A stretch of DNA of 5,922 nucleotides from contig CALQBR020000103.1 in the NCBI GenBank assembly GCA_943328865.2, forward strand, positions 1 to 5,922, read 5' to 3'. Shown one piece after another: positions 5,018-5,922 of this stretch. Source of the stretch: Sphingobacterium thalpophilum. Lineage in GTDB: Bacteria > Bacteroidota > Bacteroidia > Flavobacteriales > Flavobacteriaceae. How positions within the stretch are numbered: position 1 is the stretch's first letter; each line of letters begins with the position of its first letter. The notes under the pieces were generated by a model. The model saw only the letters and a list, made by a program, of their open reading frames with translations, was not told where the DNA came from and searched no databases. A program made the translations under genes and the position numbers.

Positions 5018-5922
5018 TTGAATCTAACCATCTTAGGCTGTTATGCAGCTACACCAAGAACGTTTACCAATCCGACTGCTCAAGTTTTGGAGATCCGAAA
5101 TCGATTGTTTTTAATTGATTGTGGAGAAGGTACGCAAGTCCAGTTAAGAAAGAACAAAATCCGATTTTTAAAAATCAATCATATTTTTATTTCGCATTTG
5201 CATGGAGACCATTTTTATGGTTTGGTGGGGTTGGTCTCTACTTTTATGCTACTCAATCGAACCCAAGATTTACATATTTATGGTCCAAAAGGGATTAAAG
5301 AAGTAATTACATTGCAGTTGCGATTGTCCAATTCATGGACGAACTATAGTTTATTTTTTCATGAATTGTCTAATAGTGAAAGTGAAGTAGTTTATGAAGA
5401 TGAAAAAGTTGTGGTTAAAACAATTCCCTTAAAGCACAGGGTATATACCAATGGTTATTTGTTTCAAGAGAAAGTTGGAGATCGTAAATTGAATTTAGAT
5501 GCTGTTCAAAATTACGAGATTGACCGCTGTTATTATCAGAAAATTAAAAACGGAAAAGATATTTCTTTGGAAGATGGCAGGGTTATAGAGAATCACAAAC
5601 TGACATTTGATCCTATTCCAACAAAGAGTTATGCCTTTTGTTCCGACACGGTTTATGATGAAAGTATTATTCCAATTATCGAAGGGGTAGATGTATTGTA
5701 TCATGAATCTACTTTTTTAGAATCGGAAGCGCTTTTGGCCAAAAAGACAATGCATGCTACGGCAAAAGAAGCTGCAACAATTGCTTTGAAAGCCAATGTG
5801 AAACAATTGATATTAGGGCATTATTCTACCCGATATGAAAGTATTGCACTTTTTAAAGAAGAAGCTGAAACTATTTTTGAAGAAGTCCTTTTAGGAGATG
5901 ACGGAAAAAGTTTTGAGTTTTA
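5018..5922 (+). CDS. rnz: Ribonuclease Z (tRNA 3'-endonuclease)
   Basis: This is a metallo-beta-lactamase-fold zinc enzyme that cuts the 3' trailer from tRNA precursors. The visible 301 codons begin with TTG: NLTILGCYAATPR follows the initiator exactly as in the family. An in-frame TAA at 4997-4999 rules out an upstream start apart from unusual codons. The metal ligands are present: HLHGDH (60-65), H140 in PLKHR, D210 in CSDT and H268 in GHYSTRY. The catalytic-region H246 (HATAKEAA) and HEST at 229-232 are also present. The insert characteristic of RNase Z (about 150-200) provides the flexible arm. The last two bases of the window are 'ta' in frame, so the stop is probably TAA or TAG just outside; 301 residues is a normal length for the family. 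It is the last visible gene of the pyr cluster, 54 bases after the STAS-like gene. No Shine-Dalgarno sequence is seen. Confidence 0.93.
   Translation, partial: MNLTILGCYAATPRTFTNPTAQVLEIRNRLFLIDCGEGTQVQLRKNKIRFLKINHIFISHLHGDHFYGLVGLVSTFMLLNRTQDLHIYGPKGIKEVITLQLRLSNSWTNYSLFFHELSNSESEVVYEDEKVVVKTIPLKHRVYTNGYLFQEKVGDRKLNLDAVQNYEIDRCYYQKIKNGKDISLEDGRVIENHKLTFDPIPTKSYAFCSDTVYDESIIPIIEGVDVLYHESTFLESEALLAKKTMHATAKEAATIALKANVKQLILGHYSTRYESIALFKEEAETIFEEVLLGDDGKSFEF

Noticed and set aside
5495..5704. Minus-strand open frame of 69 codons
   Set aside because: It is opposite rnz, which carries all its catalytic motifs through this stretch.
1..5922. CRISPR array, tRNA, rRNA, insertion sequence or phage genes
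   Set aside because: No regularly spaced repeats, tRNA cloverleaf signatures, transposase or phage-like proteins were seen in any part of the window.

Overview
The window looks like a piece of chromosome from a member of Flavobacteriaceae, most likely Flavobacterium or a close relative. The reasons are low G+C, A-rich sequence rather than Shine-Dalgarno sequence before the start codons, several copies of the Bacteroidetes sigma-A type -7 element (TAnnTTTG), and proteins that read like Flavobacterium versions of their families. This assignment rests on recall of those families; no search was run.

Layout from left to right. At 1-155 (minus strand) is the first 51 codons of a membrane protein, probably an MsbA-type ABC exporter. 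A 309-base gap (156-464) holds its promoter, a cluster of small dyads, a possible 39-codon membrane microprotein, and the promoter and leader of the next gene. At 465-2324 (plus) is a complete 619-residue U32 'peptidase' family protein, which resembles the RlhA-type rRNA-hydroxylation proteins more than a protease. A 168-base gap follows, containing a compact element with 10-bp inverted ends and an alternative internal hairpin. At 2493-2918 (minus) is a stand-alone BLUF blue-light sensor. It is divergent from a plus-strand cluster: pyrR (3134-3679), pyrB (3683-4609), a 110-residue STAS-like protein (4631-4963) and rnz, ribonuclease Z (from TTG at 5018, running into the window edge).

How they fit together. 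pyrR and pyrB are three bases apart, and the next two genes follow at 21 and 54 bases with no visible terminator, so the four are probably one operon. It joins pyrimidine synthesis (aspartate carbamoyltransferase and the PyrR regulator/uracil phosphoribosyltransferase) to tRNA 3'-end processing. The promoter in front of pyrR leaves a leader of only about 15 bases, too short for the classic PyrR attenuator. The U32 gene and the ABC gene diverge from a shared region, and the U32 and BLUF genes converge.

Most of the window is ordinary core-genome content; no clearly new multi-gene system is seen. The points most worth a second look are the paired-hairpin element at 2331-2401, the near-concentric dyads between the BLUF and pyr genes, the PyrR that appears to lack its RNA target, the STAS-like protein between pyrB and rnz, and the possible microprotein at 274-393.
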